Below, piece after piece: positions 5,210-6,514 of a DNA stretch of 6,514 nucleotides. Where the stretch lies: NCBI GenBank assembly GCA_964479375.1, contig CAYZKD010000027.1, positions 1 to 6,514 of the forward strand, written 5' to 3'. A model generated the notes under the pieces. It worked only from the letters and a program-made list of their open reading frames with translations. It did no database searches and was not told the origin of the DNA. The stretch's first letter is position 1. Every line of letters starts with the position of its first letter. Source of the DNA: CAYXTC01 sp964479375. Its GTDB lineage: Bacteria > Patescibacteriota > Minisyncoccia > Minisyncoccales > GWA2-38-27. A program made the position numbers and the translations under genes.

Positions 5210-6265
5210 CTAGAATGAGGGCGGAGGCGGAGGAGTGAACTCCTGGGATGCAGAATTGTTGGGAATCATCATCATAGGAGAGAAAAGGTCTTCTACTTCT
5301 TGGAAATCGGCCGGGGCTTCGACCTCTACTTCTTTCCCGAAATCGGAAAGAGTCATTTCCATAGAAAGGCTTAAATCTCCTTCTGGGGCCCCTAACTGCT
5401 CTCCTTTTATTTCCTTAGACGCTGCTGCTTTAAGCAAATCACTATTTTTGGCAATCCAAATATCTATTTCTATCCCCCCTACTCTTTCTACAAAATCGTT
5501 AACGCCCTCTGATATCCCTCCAGCCATAAAAGATGCCTGCGTCCCTTCCAGGCTTGCTTTATAGAACTCCGAAACCAGTTCCTTGAAATTCTCTTTATTC
5601 AAGGAAAGAAGATAGTGGTAGCAATCTTTCCCTTCCACCTTTTCATCCGGAAGTTCTTCCTTTATGTCGAAAATATCCTTTTCCGACAAAAGGGTTGCCA
5701 TCTTTTCTTTTAGTTTTTCTGACTGCTCTGTGTTTTGAAAAGCGCCAGGAAACTTAAGCCATTTATCTTTTATCTGATCCACACTAATGCCAAACATGGA
5801 AAGCATGGCCTGGGTCTGGTCGGGTAAACTAATCTCCTTAAGATTAAAATAGCTATCCTGCCCTATTGTCCGAAGGCCGGCTCTTACAGCAATGTTTTGG
5901 TTTAGGGGCTTTGAGGTTGCCTCGACCGTAAACTCTATTCCGGCTTTAGGATTTTCTTTGTCAGAAACGTCGCTATCGCCAACCAGAGCAAGGTCAAATT
6001 GATTTTGCTGACCCCCGCTCTCTCCGACGACAGTCACTTCCATCTCGTAATGCACAGATTCCTCACCTTTCATCTTCTCAAACATATTGTCTAAAACCTC
6101 CTGGGGATCCGGCCTGAAAGGGTTCCACAGGGGATCCCAAACGCGGCTGGCCAAGGCAACGCCGCCCCCAACTATAGTCACCAATACTGCTATCCCCGCT
6201 ATTTTGAGAACCAAAAGCCCTTTGTTGGGGGATTTTTCTGCAGATAGATTAGAAAATTCTTCCAT
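5210..6265 (-). CDS. Membrane-anchored extracytoplasmic protein, LppX/LprG-like fold suspected
   Basis: The 351-aa protein has a short cytoplasmic N-terminus, one hydrophobic segment (about 17-40) and a large outer domain. There is no lipobox Cys after the hydrophobic segment, so it is probably held by an uncleaved anchor. The outer domain alternates polar and hydrophobic residues as beta strands do. It has the spacing seen in LppX/LprG-like and related lipoprotein domains: VHYEMEVTV (71-79), DSYFNL (137-142), DKWLKF (167-172), DCYHYLLSL (214-222), EIDIWIAKNSDLLK (266-279) and LSDFGKEVEVEAPA (306-319). Such domains bind lipids or sense envelope state in other bacteria; no function is shown here. 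The tail is Met- and Pro-rich and ends in TPPPPPSF. The ATG is the only sensible start (an in-frame stop lies four codons upstream), yet the 16 nt before it are only A/T with no Shine-Dalgarno. It has its own terminator. Confidence 0.7.
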   Translation of the reverse strand: MEEFSNLSAEKSPNKGLLVLKIAGIAVLVTIVGGGVALASRVWDPLWNPFRPDPQEVLDNMFEKMKGEESVHYEMEVTVVGESGGQQNQFDLALVGDSDVSDKENPKAGIEFTVEATSKPLNQNIAVRAGLRTIGQDSYFNLKEISLPDQTQAMLSMFGISVDQIKDKWLKFPGAFQNTEQSEKLKEKMATLLSEKDIFDIKEELPDEKVEGKDCYHYLLSLNKENFKELVSEFYKASLEGTQASFMAGGISEGVNDFVERVGGIEIDIWIAKNSDLLKAAASKEIKGEQLGAPEGDLSLSMEMTLSDFGKEVEVEAPADFQEVEDLFSPMMMIPNNSASQEFTPPPPPSF

Positions 6266-6296
6266 AATTATTTTTTAATTTAGAGTACAGGGTCTG

Positions 6297-6311
6297 ACTG
6301 CTCATCTCTCT
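6297..6311 (+). repeat. Direct repeat copy 2 (ACTGCTCATCTCTCT)
   Basis: This is an exact 15-bp match to 5139-5153. It lies 31 nt upstream of the start codon of the membrane-anchored protein gene, within its likely leader or promoter zone. Confidence 0.6.
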
Positions 6312-6348
6312 GGCTTCCCCAAGGGCATTAATATTTTACCTCATCTGC

Positions 6349-6403
6349 GCGAGTTTTTTCCGTCAACGATGCACCAAGGCATCGCCTCCTCAAAAGAACT
6401 CGC
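6349..6403. repeat. Nested inverted repeat (hairpin)
   Basis: The outer arms GCGAGTT (6349-6355) and AACTCGC (6397-6403) extend inward by four T-A pairs across a one-base bulge. Inside, CGATGC (6367-6372) pairs with GCATCG (6379-6384) around the loop ACCAAG. No T-run follows directly on either strand, so it does not look like a simple terminator. It could be part of a structured RNA or a regulatory dyad above the gene at 5210-6265. Confidence 0.55.
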
Positions 6404-6514
6404 ACATCTGAAGCAAAATCTCAAGGGTGCAGGATGCGAGCCAGAGCCAGATTTAGAAGCCAGAAAACGAGGTGATTTCAAGGCGCGGCAAGGAGGTTGT
6501 AGTCTGTGCGCTAC

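Larger units (their letters stand above)
6266..6514. other. No confident gene; GC-richer structured segment at the right edge
   Basis: This stretch contains the second copy of the 15-bp repeat, an A/T-rich leader next to the gene at 5210-6265, and a GC-richer part from about 6340 onward. Two partial open frames reach the right edge: plus strand from ATG 6369, and minus strand ending at TGA 6343-6341. Neither has a recognisable domain or a ribosome binding site, and they overlap each other. Short GCCAG repeats occur near 6440-6462. A structured RNA, a mobile-element edge or a gene continuing outside are all possible. Confidence 0.5.

Noticed and set aside
6369..6514. Plus-strand ORF from ATG 6369 running off the right edge
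   Set aside because: Its ATG lies inside a hairpin arm, it has no ribosome binding site and no recognisable motif, and it overlaps a minus-strand open frame of similar length.
1..6514. CRISPR array, insertion sequence or prophage genes
   Set aside because: No regularly spaced repeats, transposase or phage-like proteins are visible in any frame.

Overview
All recognisable genes in this window lie on the minus strand, so transcription runs from the right edge to the left. The core is the head of a division and cell-wall (dcw) cluster in the classical order mraZ-rsmH-ftsL-ftsI. It is followed by a Mur-ligase-like gene and closed by an intrinsic terminator. The host is a bacterium that makes septal peptidoglycan. 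Moderate GC content (by eye about 40-45%), tight gene packing, divergent FtsL and Mur-like proteins, a tRNA gene without encoded CCA and a dcw cluster cut to five genes fit a Candidate Phyla Radiation (Patescibacteria/Parcubacteria-like) genome. That placement is inference from gene style, not a phylogenetic result.

Layout from right to left. At 6266-6514 there is no confident gene, but there is a nested hairpin (6349-6403). At 5210-6265 lies a membrane-anchored extracytoplasmic protein that resembles the LppX/LprG-type lipoprotein fold. It has no visible Shine-Dalgarno site and is closed by a terminator at 5085-5114. At 4965-5084 is a dense control region: a good sigma70 promoter (TTGACT-N18-TATAAA), phased TGGNN repeats matching MraZ operators on both sides of it, and one perfect plus one near-perfect DnaA box. 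Then come mraZ (4533-4964), rsmH (3642-4532), ftsL (3301-3657), ftsI (1634-3301) and a degenerate MurF-like gene (545-1630). The junctions are 0 nt, a 16-nt overlap, a 1-nt overlap and a 3-nt gap, the pattern of one translationally coupled operon. The terminator at 395-424 ends it. Below it a 38-codon acidic ORF with a strong ribosome binding site (236-352) sits between two terminators. A tRNA-Glu(CTC) gene follows at 84-155. At the left edge a perfect-consensus promoter (51-79) drives a gene whose ribosome binding site is visible but whose coding region lies outside.

How the genes work together: MraZ probably represses its own operon. RsmH methylates 16S rRNA. FtsL and FtsI are the divisome scaffold and the septal transpeptidase. 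The Mur-like protein is homologous to MurF but has lost its N-terminal domain and nearly all its catalytic motifs, so it may be a scaffold or regulator rather than a ligase. The most interesting points are this probable pseudo-enzyme in the division operon, the interleaved MraZ/DnaA-type sites at the mraZ promoter, and the small ORF between two terminators.
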